In this document: positions 43,890 to 54,519 of the stretch, piece after piece
How the letters are laid out: every line of letters begins with the position of its first letter
Numbering within the stretch: the first letter of the stretch is position 1
Source of the DNA: Taudactylus pleione
Lineage: Eukaryota > Chordata > Amphibia > Anura > Myobatrachidae
NCBI GenBank assembly: GCA_031769625.1
Contig: JAUIMM010000015.1
Span: 31,755,501 to 31,819,500, forward strand
DNA: 64,000 nucleotides
Reading direction: 5' to 3'
The notes under the pieces: model-generated
The model's database searches: none
Told to the model about the DNA's origin: nothing
Seen by the model: only the letters and a program-made list of their open reading frames with translations
Made by a program: the position numbers and the translations under genes

Positions 43890-44263
43890 CTGAGGTAAAT
43901 ATAGAACTGCATTACAACCCTGAACTAGGAAATACCATCATCTAATGTATTATATTTATATGTGCATAGAATGTATTATTGAAATGTTACTTTTGAAACA
44001 CCTCAGATAATGTAAAGTCTCAATTTCCCTTCAAGACTGCCTTTATAGGACTGGTGCATCCCCACATCTTTCACATGATCTCCCAAGGTCCGCGGTGTGC
44101 GTATAATGGTAGGTTTATGTCCCCTCCTAGAGACACATTATTGATGGATTAAGAACCACCTTGTGCCATCCCCTAATAACATTAAGTAATATACGTATGT
44201 ATGCCTAAAATTAATTTTAACATCAGGATGTGAGAGCATGTTGTTCGCTATCAAAGAGTGGAC
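43890..44263 (+). other. ERV 3' untranslated region
   Basis: Non-coding sequence from env to the 3' LTR. A purine-rich aaagagtgga (44253-44262) just before the LTR is a candidate polypurine tract, shorter than usual. Confidence 0.55.
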
Positions 44264-44583
44264 TGTCGAAGATGGATTAGTGGCTGAGATGGAATCAGCG
44301 TAAAAATTAGCGTGCGCGACGCCATCTTGCGAATGGCAGCTAGACTCCATTTTAGAAACAAGAATGTGCAAGACGCCATTTTGCGACCAGCGCCATTTTA
44401 AGTTACAACTCACAAGCTAAGTACAGATGGCAATGTTTTTTATAATCTACCAAAAACAACTAGAAAAACAGCCCCTGAGAAAAGTAAATAGAATAGACAA
44501 TACACCAGAATACTGTGATTATTTTACATACAAATTGGGAATCCCTATATATAGACAAGTATAGTTGTGGCAATTGTAATATA
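44264..44583 (+). repeat. ERV 3' LTR, first part
   Basis: Starts TGTCGAAG and matches 30172-30500 closely. Homology stops at gcaattgtaatata (44583), where the composite insertion begins. Confidence 0.87.
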
Positions 44584-44918
44584 ATACATACACAGAAAGA
44601 AGAAGAAAGTAGGGCTAGTTGTTGGGGCACTCTTAGAAAATACTATTAAAATATAGCTTTTATTAAATATATATTGATAAAATATAAGGTACCAAAATCC
44701 CCCAAGACAAAAAGCAAGGTCATAAAATGTAATTGGATCTACAAGATCCTGAGGTACTCCTCTGGTGAAATATTTAGCAATTTATCATCATTCCAATGGG
44801 TATGGAAATGTTAGTCAAGAGTACTAGAGATGTTTTAACCATAAATTAGGTAGAACAAATAGAAATATGGTTTGCAGTGCTCTGCCAGTCATCATTGGAG
44901 TCCCATATATTCCTCTTT
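44584..44918 (-). other. tail attached to 5S-like segment
   Basis: On the minus strand this follows the 5S-like sequence and ends near the LTR break with aataaaagctatattttaatag, tttctaagag and gtgtatgtat. It may be the 3' part of a 5S-headed retroposon or of the PLE. No coding sequence. Confidence 0.4.
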
Positions 44919-45034
44919 AGCCTACGGCACCTGGTATTCCCTGGGGGTCTCCCCTCCAAGTACTAACCAGATCTATCACCATTTGGCTTCCAAGATCAGA
45001 CGAGATTGGGCATTTTAGTGATATATGGCTGTAG
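44919..45034 (-). ncRNA. 5S rRNA-derived sequence (pseudogene or SINE head)
   Basis: About 116 bp, nearly full length. On the minus strand it contains atctcgtctgatcttggaag, ctggttagtacttgga, gggagacc and ggaataccaggtgccgtagg, the core and 3' half of vertebrate 5S rRNA. It starts actacagcc in place of gcctacggcc, and the central part has many changes, including the internal promoter (A box region gttagtacttgg is kept). It lies 16 bp from the PLE-like inverted-repeat arm. Substitutions rule out a functional rRNA gene. A 5S-derived SINE3-type head is possible. Confidence 0.85.
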
Positions 45035-46103
45035 TAATGATTCCATGAGGAAAGGTAGATTACCCCCACCTAGGTCAGAGCAAGAGCACAACCAATTAAT
45101 AAATGTAGGACTGTCACAATGAGAAGTCCATTTATTTAATATAAAAGATGTTGTGTTCCAAAGAAAGTTTACGCATGAGCATACTTTAATAGTTACACAT
45201 ATATTTTGTACACCAACGCTGCCAAATGGGTTGTACGGACAAATAGATATTTTATAATTAATGTAATAGAGAAATATAATGAGTTACATTTTATTTAAGT
45301 GGGGTATCCACAATAAATAGATCTATCACATAAGTCCAGATATCACATGATCCCCTATATGACGCACCCTTAGTGAAAATTGTATGTCACATGACAAAGG
45401 ATTTCAACTGTTCACTGACATTACAAATGTCTTGAAAAACATCCTTCCACAATAAGAAAATTACTTAATGTATATATGACACAGGTAACCTGCTGTTAGT
45501 TTAGATATAGAGCCAATAGAGTAAAGTTCACATACATTGTACATAAGAGCAATTGCATACCATTAGCTACAAGATAATTCTAAAGCAGGTGCATAGCATA
45601 TAATCACATCAAGTCTTTGTGTCCACATAGGTGTCTTGTATGTTCTTTACCATATATTTCTCTAAATGATTAAATATACATGTAACATACATAGAGAGAC
45701 TGATTGTAAGACACATCAAGATAAACGCAAATGCATATTACTGTGTCTCCACAATTAAATCCAAGTCGGATATCCACAGTAAAGAGATATGTACAATATC
45801 ACACATGCCTTAAAAGGACCCTTTTTATCACAATATTTCAGTTTCCTGATATACATACATGATAGGTGATCTGTCAGTTTAAAAAGGGGACCAGAAAAAG
45901 AAGGGGGTGAGGTCACAAAGCAGCAGTTATGTGTGTCATGTGTATATCACATCACATATATAAATGTGAATATATGTGTAAAAATGTATCAGGGAACTAG
46001 ATCATAATACAATACCTAGTACTGTGTCCCTTAAGTGAGAAATATAGCTCCTATGATAGGTAGATATCCCAGAAGTTTTGGGAATATGAAACTTGGCAGC
46101 AGT

Positions 46104-46166
46104 TTCTAATGGTGAACAAGCCCTCAGCCGGGCGAAACGCGCGTCCTCTTTCATCCACCATTAGAA
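46104..46166 (+). ncRNA. hammerhead-ribozyme-like motif in PLE spacer
   Basis: Stem I strands TTCTAATGGTG (46104-46114) and CACCATTAGAA (46156-46166) pair perfectly over 11 bp. Stem II is GCCC/GGGC (46120-46133) with a 6-base loop. GAAAC at 46134-46138 is followed by GCGCGTC, giving a short stem III and a UC site. The CUGANGA position is replaced by aacaa, so catalysis is doubtful, but the architecture is the PLE hammerhead one. Confidence 0.65.
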
Positions 46167-47027
46167 CGGGAGAACCAAACAGACGGCGCACAGTCGGCGC
46201 ATGGACTGGATTCTGGGCTCCCACTTGGGGATGGTATCGTATTAGCCAAGAGGCTTTATACTTATGTTAGCTACATATGGGCATAACATTGGAGCAGGCA
46301 ACTCATTTCCTGCTGCCAAGTTTACAGTAATATGCATTTGCATTTAGCTTGACGTATCTTACAATCAGTCTCTCTATGTATGTTACATGCATATTTAATC
46401 ATTGAGAGAGATATATGGTAAAGAACATACAAGACACCTATGTGGACACAAAGACTTGATGTGATTATATGCTATGCACCTGCTTTAGAATTATCTTGTA
46501 GCTAATGGTATGCAATTGCTCTTATGTACAATGTATGTGAACTTTACTCTATTGGCTCTATATCTAAACTAACAGCAGGTTACCTGTGTCATATATACAT
46601 TAAGTAATTTTCTTATTGTGGAAGCATGTTTTTCAAGACATTTGTGATGTCTGTGAACAGTTGAAATCCTTTGTCTTGTGACATACAATTTTCACTAAGG
46701 GTGCGTCATATAGGGGATCATGTGATATCTGGACTTATGTGATAGATCTATTTATTGTGGATACCCCACTTAAATAAAATGTAACTCATTATATTTCTCT
46801 ATTACATTAATTATAAAATATCTATTTCTCCGTACAACCCATTTGGCAGCGTTGGTGTACAAAATATATGTGTAACAATTAAAGTATGCTCATGCGTAAA
46901 CTTTCTTTGTAACACAACATCTTTTATATTAAATAAATGGACTTCTCATTGTGACAGTCCTACATTTATTAATTGGCTGTGCTCTTGCTCTGACCTAGGT
47001 GGGTGTAATCTATCTTTCCTTTAGTCT

Positions 47028-47336
47028 TCTTGCTGATTGCTGATTGACGGAGGTTATCTTGCTGATGCCGGGATCTGGTCCAGAGCGCTTGCGTATGTAT
47101 AACTGTACTTGGGTCTGTATAATTTCTTTACGCTAAATTGTACTTAGATCATAGCATGCAACTGACTGTACTTTTACTTGAATAATACTTTGTGCTTCGG
47201 AACCACAGGTTCAAAGTCTAGAGTCTTTATTTACTGTATGACTGCATACGCAAAATAGCGTCATCCTTAAAGGTTTATAGGAAAGATATTAGAAGGTATA
47301 GGCAGGAGTGTATAGATGTTCAAATCCAGAATCCTT
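47028..47336 (+). repeat. ERV 3' LTR, terminal part
   Basis: agtcttcttgctgattgctg onward matches 37075-37375 almost base for base, ending aatcctt before the ACACT duplication. Confidence 0.9.
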
Positions 47337-47341
47337 ACACT

Positions 47342-47530
47342 TAACTTACAAAACCAGCAAAACTGGTCAGAAATTGCCGGTTCCGCAGGAGATTCCGGGG
47401 AGTCAGAGTAGATACTGTACATTATGAACATGTGTAGAACGGATTTCCTCTACAAAAACACAGCAGGGAGGTGTGGTCGCACCATGTCAGCTGAAGCACA
47501 GTTGGCTGCATTCGCATCTCATGTGACCAC
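47342..47530. other. ERV right flank
   Basis: Short unique stretch to the hAT remnant. Nothing recognised. Confidence 0.3.
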
Positions 47531-48480
47531 GTTAGTTAAGTGGTTAATAAAACTACTGGAAAAACAGCTATAGAAAAGAAACTAAGTGATTCCGCTAAGT
47601 ATGTTGGACTTGTAGATCAACTTCTTTATTTGCAATGCCAGGACCAAAGGCTTGTCAAGATCTTGCAATTGAGTCACTACATTTTGGCAACCATGGTTGA
47701 TCCCACGTTTAAGTTGTATGCAATGTTTTTTTTCCAACTGATACAGATTTTAAGAGGTGCCAAGAGCTCCTGGCCAGCAAGTTGTCAGTTCAGATGCACA
47801 TGACACAACGACATCTCTTGCTTCACTTTCTCCTACAAATGCTGCTGCGAAGAAAAACTGACCTTTTCCAAGAGTTGCACTAGGGGTGTGAATGATCAGT
47901 CAACTACAAATGCACCAAAGTAAAACACTATTTTGACATATGTTCAAACTTAAAAGAATTGCCAACAATCATTGACACCTCTACCATGATTCAATATGAT
48001 ACACTAAGTATCAATAAGATGGTGGAGGATTATTTTCATGACAATGTTCACATCAGCATGTGACACTGGCCCTCATTCAGACCCGGTCGCAAGCGCTGAG
48101 TGCTCGCAACCGGGTCGATGTTAACGCCCTGCGCACGCGCAGCGGCCGCACTGCACGTGCACAAGCCCCGGAGCCAGAGAGAAATTCTCTCCCTCCGGAG
48201 CTCACTACAAAAGGGGCGGCTGTCGATGTTGATTGACAGCTCGCCCCGTTTTGTAGGTGGGGCGGGGGGGTGGCTACACAAACGGGCTCCAAATTGTGTT
48301 TTTTATCTTCCAGTAATCTAAAGGACTGTGGCCCTCATTCAGAGGTGCTCGCAGGAAGCGGGTCTGAATCAGGCCCTATGTGCGGTGTAATGTGAATAAG
48401 ACTGTGACTCCTTAGGCCGTAGCCCACTGTGTAAACAAGTACTGTGACTTTGCTGGTCGTACCCCACTAAGTGGGTAGGA
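47531..48480 (+). pseudogene. degraded hAT transposase fragment
   Basis: DSAKYVGLVDQLLYLQCQDQ and SHYILATMVDPTFKLYAMFF (47575-47740) parallel the hAT transposase at 3567-3720. A following frame retains aagatggtggaggattatttt (48016), like 3984-4000. A Harbinger-like segment then interrupts it, and a hAT tail piece (ggagggcccaaggac) survives at about 48478. Heavily mutated. Confidence 0.78.
48062..48388. mobile_element. Harbinger-like element, rearranged
   Basis: CACTGGCCCTCATTCAGACC at 48062, an interior (48110-48280) that is the reverse complement of 24790-24965, a second ggccctcattcagagg at 48332, and an end tctgaatcaggccc at 48375. The extra internal end suggests two insertions or a rearrangement. 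Confidence 0.6.
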
Positions 48481-48488
48481 GGGCCCAA

Positions 48489-48876
48489 GGACTACCTTTA
48501 ATTTCTGCCACTGCTGTGAGCCAATAACTCCGCATCGCTAAGGTCCGAAGGCCAGGGAAAATATGATGTAGCTTTTCAGAGACCATATACCAGCATGAAT
48601 ACACTTTTCCATAATTTTCCTTTAAGTTGGTATTAATGGAGGATTTAGCCACCCCTTGTCTGATGTCCGCCTAATCATCGTCTTCTAGGCAAATCCCCAG
48701 GTCTCTCTCCCAGGTCAACTCACATGATTCCTTAAACTCAGAAGGTGAGGGGGCTAGTAGCGAGTACAGAATTGAGATAGAGCCCTTACAACTTTGAATA
48801 TAATTACATTGAAATTGAAATTAAGTGGGTTGTCTCATTTTCTGAGATTTACTATGAGAGCGAATAAAACTGCACC
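48489..48876 (-). pseudogene. L1-type LINE ORF2 C-terminal fragment
   Basis: Minus strand reads ELTWERDLGICLEDDD, then INTNLKENYGKVYSCWYMVS and EKLHHIFPGLRTLAMRSYWL, matching the C-terminal part of L1/Tx1-clade ORF2 downstream of the RT. It is a continuation of 49440-49740 across the Harbinger insertion. Stops occur, and there is no 3' UTR or poly-A boundary that I can place. Confidence 0.72.
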
Positions 48877-49312
48877 ACCCACAGCTATAGCGAGTGGCCA
48901 AAATGATGGTCGCGATGGTCAAGACCATCGCGACCATCGTGCTTGTGATGAGACCCTAAGGTAGGGTCTCGTCTGCCACAAGCCCTGAAGTGCTTTTGGC
49001 TCTATCAAAGCCAAACGCACTCCCACTGACATCACTAGTTATGTCAGTGGGGCCGGCCCCAGACGGTAGGCGTTCCCATGGGAACGCCTCCGTCTGGGCA
49101 GCCATGCCCCCGGCACGCCCACCAAAGGGGGCATGCTGTCAATCACCATCGACAGCATGCCTCCTTTGGTGCGAGACCCATAACGACGGCTTGGCCATTG
49201 TTATTCGGGTCTCGCGCATGCGCACGACGGAGCTGCCTCTGTCGTGCGCATGCGCACTTGGGCAACATCGACCCGCTTGCGAGCGCTCGCGAGCGGGTCT
49301 GAATCAGGCCCC
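48877..49312. mobile_element. Harbinger-like element inside L1
   Basis: Collinear with 24599-24975 (cacccacagctatag, gatggtcgcgatggtcaagac, gcgttcccatgggaacgcc, acatcgacccgcttgcgag). It ends gggtctgaatcaggcc at 49295-49310. The left terminus is missing. It divides the L1 fragment. Confidence 0.7.
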
Positions 49313-49317
49313 GAGCT

Positions 49318-49740
49318 GGTCTCAAGTTCGAGAAGAAAGCAAGGAAGGAAATTTACTTGCTCACCAAGTCGCTTTCAAGTAATACCCATTGTTTACTCCT
49401 TTACACTGTGTGCCAAGATGCTATATGAAAAAATCACATAAATGAGCCGCACAGAGACTGGATTTTCATGGAGATAGGAGGCTGGAACCACAATTGGGAT
49501 CATCTGGAAATTATATAATAGCCTAGGTAGGCTATTCATCTTGAATTAATTAACACGACCAGTCTATGAAATACAAAGGGGGGCCCACTGTATTAAATCC
49601 CTTTTAATCACGTGAAGTAGGGATGTGTAATTAGCCACATATAACTGTTCGCTTGACTTTGTGATATTTATCCCTAAATTTTTAAAGGATTTTGGGTGCC
49701 AAATATATGCAAACTAAAGCTCCAGTGCTGACAGGTAAGA
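49318..49740 (-). pseudogene. L1-type LINE ORF2 RT C-terminal segment
   Basis: Minus strand encodes FKNLGINITKSSEQLYVANY, then IKRDLIQWAPLCISTGRVN and FKMNSLPRLLYNFQMIPIVV. This is the L1 ORF2 region just after the RT catalytic domain (the LGI, W..L..S..GR and KMN.LPRLLY.FQ..P blocks). 5'-truncated and mutated. Confidence 0.82.
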
Positions 49741-50040
49741 GGGATGGGGGTGGGCCCCTCCAGCAAGCCTGGGCCTGGGTAATTAGTATCCCCCCACCTC
49801 TGCCCCCTTGGGCAAATCTCCAGGATTTTCTGAAGGTGTGGAGGATTTATATCCTTATCCAGGGATAAAAGGGGCGGGCTTTGTGCTTTCCTAGTCAGGG
49901 AACATCATAGCTAAAGCTCCATCTCCACCACTCTATCTGATTTAAATAGCCCCACCCCACAAAATGGAATCTTACATCTGCACAGCAATTGAAAACTAGG
50001 TGCACTTTGGACTAATCCATCAAACTTCTCACATACAGCT
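49741..50040. other. no recognised feature
   Basis: Flank of the LINE fragment. Nothing recognised. Confidence 0.3.
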
Positions 50041-50054
50041 GTACTGTCAAATAG

Positions 50055-50350
50055 TTCAGAATGTCGATATTCAGAATGTCGACATATTCAGTCCGAATGT
50101 TGACATGTTCATAAAGTCGACATGCAACAAGCATGTCCACATTATGAACATACGAACATTAGGGTTATTCTGCGTTTAGGGTTATGGTAAAAAAGTACTG
50201 TCGACATGTATAATTCTGACATGTTGATCATGTCGACATTATATTGGTTTTGTCATTGTGAATGTTGACATGTCAAATGTCAACATGGTGACCCTGTCAA
50301 CACTCTAGATTCCAAAATTCAGATGGTGCTCACATTCTCGAGTCAACATT
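50055..50350. repeat. tgtcgacat-rich repeat
   Basis: About a dozen variants of (a)tgtcgacat/aatgttgacatg in both orientations. The words are near-palindromic, so the stretch can fold on itself. It is probably a degenerate MITE with internal simple repeats. Confidence 0.6.
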
Positions 50351-51547
50351 TTGAACATTAAACTCCTATACCTTTATAGTATAGTAACTAAATATACACT
50401 GTATTTTTATTGTCATAAAACAAATTAAGTAGTGTCTTGCAAAAAATGAGGTGAACTAACATTTTAATACTTATTATTTCAAAGCTTTAACAAGTACACC
50501 TCCAGCTGCTATATTCTTATTGAGCAGTATCTAAAAAACACTTTTTAGGACAAAACTTTTTTTAATATTAGTTATTTATACTCAATTTTTCAGACATAAA
50601 TCCCCAGCTATTCCTGTCTGATGTTTATGGAACATAAGCCTCTGTGGGAGCACTGAGCTACCAAATAAAAGAAATCAAAACACATTTATCTAAAAATCCA
50701 TACTGTAAACACAGACTTTTCAATTTGTCTGAGTGGATTTCTTTCCCAATCTCGATACCAACAATGGCATTAATGTGCAGTTATTTGCAAGGCTTCTGTA
50801 TGCTGGTCCCAATATTTACATCTTTGTGATGCCCTTTATCAAATGTCATATCTCTGAATATTATTATTGCTAAAGGGCGCGGAGGCCAGATAGTCATTTC
50901 TATTTTGAGACTTATTTTTTCACACGCCATCATTAAAGTCTCTAAAAGCTGATTCAAAGGTGGACAGTAGCCGCTGCGACAAACTGCAAATTTATGCTAA
51001 TGCCGGCTCTAAACTGCTGCTGTGCGCAAATAGTCGCAGCATCGAGCAGACATTGGTCACCAGGTGAACCCTATGGTTACTCAGAATGTCCAACGGTACA
51101 TACTGTAGCTGCCGGTGTCACTGAAACTGCTTCTTGCAACATAGTCCCTGATACCAGCAAGAAAATTGCAGCTGTGCCATTTTCCTGGTGATTTTTTCTG
51201 CGTCACTGATGTGGGACTCCGGAGAGTACTAAATATGAGTGCAGGGTGTGCTGTGTGGGCCCCTTTGGCCCCAGGGGCCTGAGTGGAACCTAGGCCCTGC
51301 ACCTACTACAGATACGCCATATGTAATCTATGAATTTAATAGGTATCTAGACAATCCAGCTTCTGAGAGCTAATTATAAGCATACAGATTCTAGTAGTCA
51401 CATTGTGCTGTTAATTAGTGTTACATTGGTCACTAAGTGGTTCCTGCACACAATTACATGTTTGAGATATTAATAATAGAATGGCATATTAAAGGTATAG
51501 TGAACAAATGATTGTATACCTGAGCTAAATAATACATTGATTATAAA
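50351..51547. other. no recognised gene
   Basis: AT-rich. A gctgattcaaaggtgg...gcgcaaatagtcgc segment near 50948-51040 has a MITE-like composition. Otherwise nothing. Confidence 0.35.
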
Positions 51548-51904
51548 GATGTGTGGTTTGGTTTTCCTGAAATACGAACACACCCAAACTTAGGGGTTCT
51601 GAGTCGAATTGAGTCCCAGTTCAGAATCACTTTGGGGTTCTGAGTTGAACCATGTCCCAGATCGGGTCTGCAGTCAGTCTGGAACTCGGATTTAAAAACC
51701 GAACTTGGGCTTTAGATTGCATGTAAGCAGGTCCAAATTACACGATTTTAGCTGTTTTAGCAATTTTTTATTGATTTTTTTTATTGATTTTTTTATTGAA
51801 TTTTAAGAAATCCAGAACCAAACCAAAACACTCAAGGGGGGTTTTGGCAAAACCAAAACCTGAAGATGACTTATAACCAATATATAGGGGTCCATGCACA
51901 TCTC
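51548..51904. mobile_element. non-autonomous hAT-related element
   Basis: Left end gatgtgtggtttggttttcc, right end gtccatgcacatctc. The right half (gattttagctgtttta, ccagaaccaa, ggggttttggcaaaacc) resembles the hAT tails at 4860-5040 and 28370-28490. Likely a deletion derivative of that family. Confidence 0.6.
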
Positions 51905-52119
51905 TATTAATTATATACTGCAATAAACCTATGTGTTCTCACTTGTATGAAACTGTATAAGTGAAATAGGGAAAGTTCAGTGAAAATTGTTTGCTTTGCG
52001 TTACTGGATTTACATGCAGTGTTATAACCAGAGATACCTACAATTCTGAAGGTGAATCAATTTGCATGCTTATCTTTGAATTTGGAATTGTTTGACTCAT
52101 TGCCAAGTAGACCACTTCC

Positions 52120-53732
52120 ATGAAAAGAAAACTATTGTCCTCAAATACACAACAGAGTCACGTTGTTTCACAGAGGTCCCATATTCGTGATACCCTTGAT
52201 CTTCTAGAAAAATTGAAAGATATTGCCTGGCATCCTGTATATGGATTTTTCACCCTCGATGTCCAGGCATTATATACTAACATTCCACATGAGGCAGGTT
52301 TGTCTGCGGTTAGGCAGACATTAGACAGTGGTGGAGGTACCTCTGTGTAACAGCGTGACTTTTTACTAGATTGTATTTGGTTTATTTTAACGCACAATAA
52401 TTTTATTTTTGACTCCACCCACTTTTTACAAATTCCCGGAACGGCCATGGGCACCAGATTCGCCCCAAGCTTCGCCAACATTTATATGGGCGTGTTTGAA
52501 AGATCTTTACATCTGGGGTGGCCCAGCCGGGGTGAGTCTGGTGTTCTATGGCTGTTATATAGATGATTTCTTTTTCATTTGGGATGGGGATAATTTGTCA
52601 GCCACTCTTTTCACTGATTTTTTGAACACTAACAATATGAACTTAAAATTCACTTCACATTTTAGTCACGAATCAATTAATTTTCTTGATGTCACATTAT
52701 CTGTTGCTGATGGTAAAATTGTCTCTACCCTGTATACTAAGAAGGTAGATTGTAGTTCATTCTTGCATTATAGATGTGGACACTATCGCCCTTGGGTCCA
52801 AAATATCCCAAGAAGCCAAATGGGTAGAATCAGACGCAACTGTACCCAGGATGCTGATTTTGATTTTCATGCCAATACTCAGAGATAACCTCTTGGATAG
52901 AGGTTACCCTTTGGGTCTATTGGAGGATGCAACGGTCCATGCAGAAAGAATACATAATTTAAAATCAGGACAGAATAGAGAGTCCGATAAAAAGACCAAT
53001 ATTTCTAAATCAAATAATGAACTGAAAAGAAAAACAAAGAATATAGATACATCTCTATTATTTATTTCTCAATTTAATAATAAATCTAGATGGATAAGTA
53101 CTATTCTTAATAAGAACTATAAAATCTTACATTGTGATCCAATTCTTTCAGAAAACATTGCACTAAAACCAACTATAGTATTTAAAAAGAACATAAATCT
53201 AAAGAGCTTTCTAGCCCCAAGTACTTTTAGGAATAATTCAATAAAAACAGAGGCAACTAATAGTTGGTTATTACAAAAACCTAAAGGTTGTTATTCTTGT
53301 AACCATACGAGATGCCTTACTTGTAAACATATTGTAAATAAATGTAAACAAATAATATCGGTGACATCTGGGGATACCTTTGACATCAATAGTTTTATTA
53401 ATTGCGAATCTTCCTATGTTATATATGTGCTGAGCTTTAACTGTCCCCTACAGTACGTTGGTCGCACCACACGTACTCTAAAGGAGCGCTTTAGTGAGCA
53501 CAGATTAAATATCTTGAAGTGTCTGGAGGGACATAGTGTTCCCAGACATTTTTCTGAATTTCATCATAGTAATCCAGAATGTTTAAGAGTTGTGGGGCTA
53601 GAGATCATCAAAATAACATTACAGGGTGGCGACAGGTTCAAAAAGTTATGTGAAGCAGAATCTAAGTGGATTTTTAGATTACAATCCTTATCTCCAGGTG
53701 GACTTAATGAGGCATTAGATTTTTATGAGTAG
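52120..53732 (+). pseudogene. Penelope-like element RT with GIY-YIG endonuclease
   Basis: Encodes a retroelement protein that would reverse-transcribe and cut target DNA. Blocks in order: FFTLDVQALYTNIPHEAGL (RT, about 52243), a TAA near 52348, IPGTAMGTRFAPSFANIYM (about 52433), and after a frameshift CYIDDFFFIWDG, the catalytic motif (about 52553). Then come FLDVTLSVADGKI, and after a second frameshift LLDRGYPLGLLEDA. A Cys motif (GCYSCNHTRCLTCKHIVNKC, about 53287) precedes the nuclease SYVIYVLSFNCPLQYVGRTT (about 53410-53475). The RT N-terminus is truncated. The RT plus Cys motif plus GIY-YIG order is diagnostic of PLEs, probably near the Neptune/Penelope clades. Confidence 0.92.
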
Positions 53733-54519
53733 AATTTTATTTTGGGTTGCTGGGTGGGCTGTCGCCGATTCCATATGTACTGTCTGGTCGATGGAGCGGC
53801 CATGTCCTACCTTGCATCCCCCCCTTTCTCTTTTTTATCTGATTTATTATACTTTCATATGTGTATATATATATATATGCATGTATATATTTATGTATAT
53901 GTATGTGTATATGTATGTGTATATGTGTATGTATATCAGTGTATATATGCATTCGTGCATATATATGTGTATGTGTTTGCATGTTTTATGTGCTGACGGA
54001 CTGATCATGGCTCATTTGGGCTCTTTATGTGTAATATATTATATCTAATTTATTTAAAAAGGTCTAAGATTTAGTTATCGTTATTGGATTCATAATTTAA
54101 TTTTATATGGATTTATTAATATTTCTATATTGATTATTTTTATCCAAGATTATTATTATTATTATTGATATTATTATTAATTTATATAATAATTATACTT
54201 TTATGAAAATTAATTTTAGTTTTTATTCGATTTATTTGTCATGGTTTTTTTTGCTGGGACATAAGGCTATGTTTGTGTGTATATATTAAGTAATTGTCAT
54301 ATACTAATGTTGTATTAATGAGTATTAATATTTAGCTATTAGTGTCATTTGATGTTTTGATCTTTTTGTTTTTATGGTACGATTGCATTTATAATTACCA
54401 TATGATCCACTTGCTATATATGGGATCAGTTCATAAGGAGTTAAAAAACTGGCTAAAACTAATTAAGCAATTATCCAATGATTAAAAACCTACTGCTATT
54501 TATACAGCAAATTTATAAT
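53733..54519 (+). other. PLE 3' region with (TATG)n microsatellite
   Basis: 53855-53990 is a (TATG/TG)n tract that creates spurious frames. 54030-54250 is an AT-rich (tta/att) stretch. Non-coding 3' region of the PLE leading to the ribozyme-like motif. Confidence 0.6.

Larger units (their letters stand above)
44584..47027. mobile_element. composite insertion: PLE-like inverted repeat plus 5S-derived segment
   Basis: Replaces the middle of the 3' LTR. From the left: a 335-bp tail, a 5S rRNA-like segment (minus strand), then a large inverted repeat. The inverted-repeat arms are about 45051-45740 and 46326-47021, with a spacer of about 585 bp holding a ribozyme-like motif. Shared arm landmarks include the aaaggtagatta and taatctatcttt termini, gacagtcctacatttattaatt, and accaacgctgccaaatggg. 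It resembles the 6770-9774 insertion in design but I see no sequence match. Confidence 0.75.
30172..47336 (+). mobile_element. endogenous retrovirus, multiply interrupted provirus
   Basis: A provirus with LTRs at both ends, gag, pol remnants and env, in order. The 5-bp ACACT at 30167-30171 recurs at 47337-47341. The 17-kb span is inflated by a complete Gmr1 Gypsy element in the 5' LTR, two Harbinger-type MITEs, and a PLE/5S composite replacing the middle of the 3' LTR. Env features (CWVC motif, short transmembrane subunit with paired cysteines) and pol point to a gamma/epsilon-like retrovirus. All genes carry stops, frameshifts or deletions; it is a fossil. Confidence 0.88.

Noticed and set aside
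44919..45034. Functional 5S rRNA gene
   Set aside because: The 5' end and central part carry many changes, and it is embedded in mobile DNA with no cluster repeat around it.
50055..50350. CRISPR-like repeat-spacer array
   Set aside because: Spacing is irregular, words occur in both orientations, and the genome is eukaryotic.
53725..53996. Tyr/Val/Met-rich and His/Ile-rich frames
   Set aside because: They translate a (TATG)n microsatellite on both strands.
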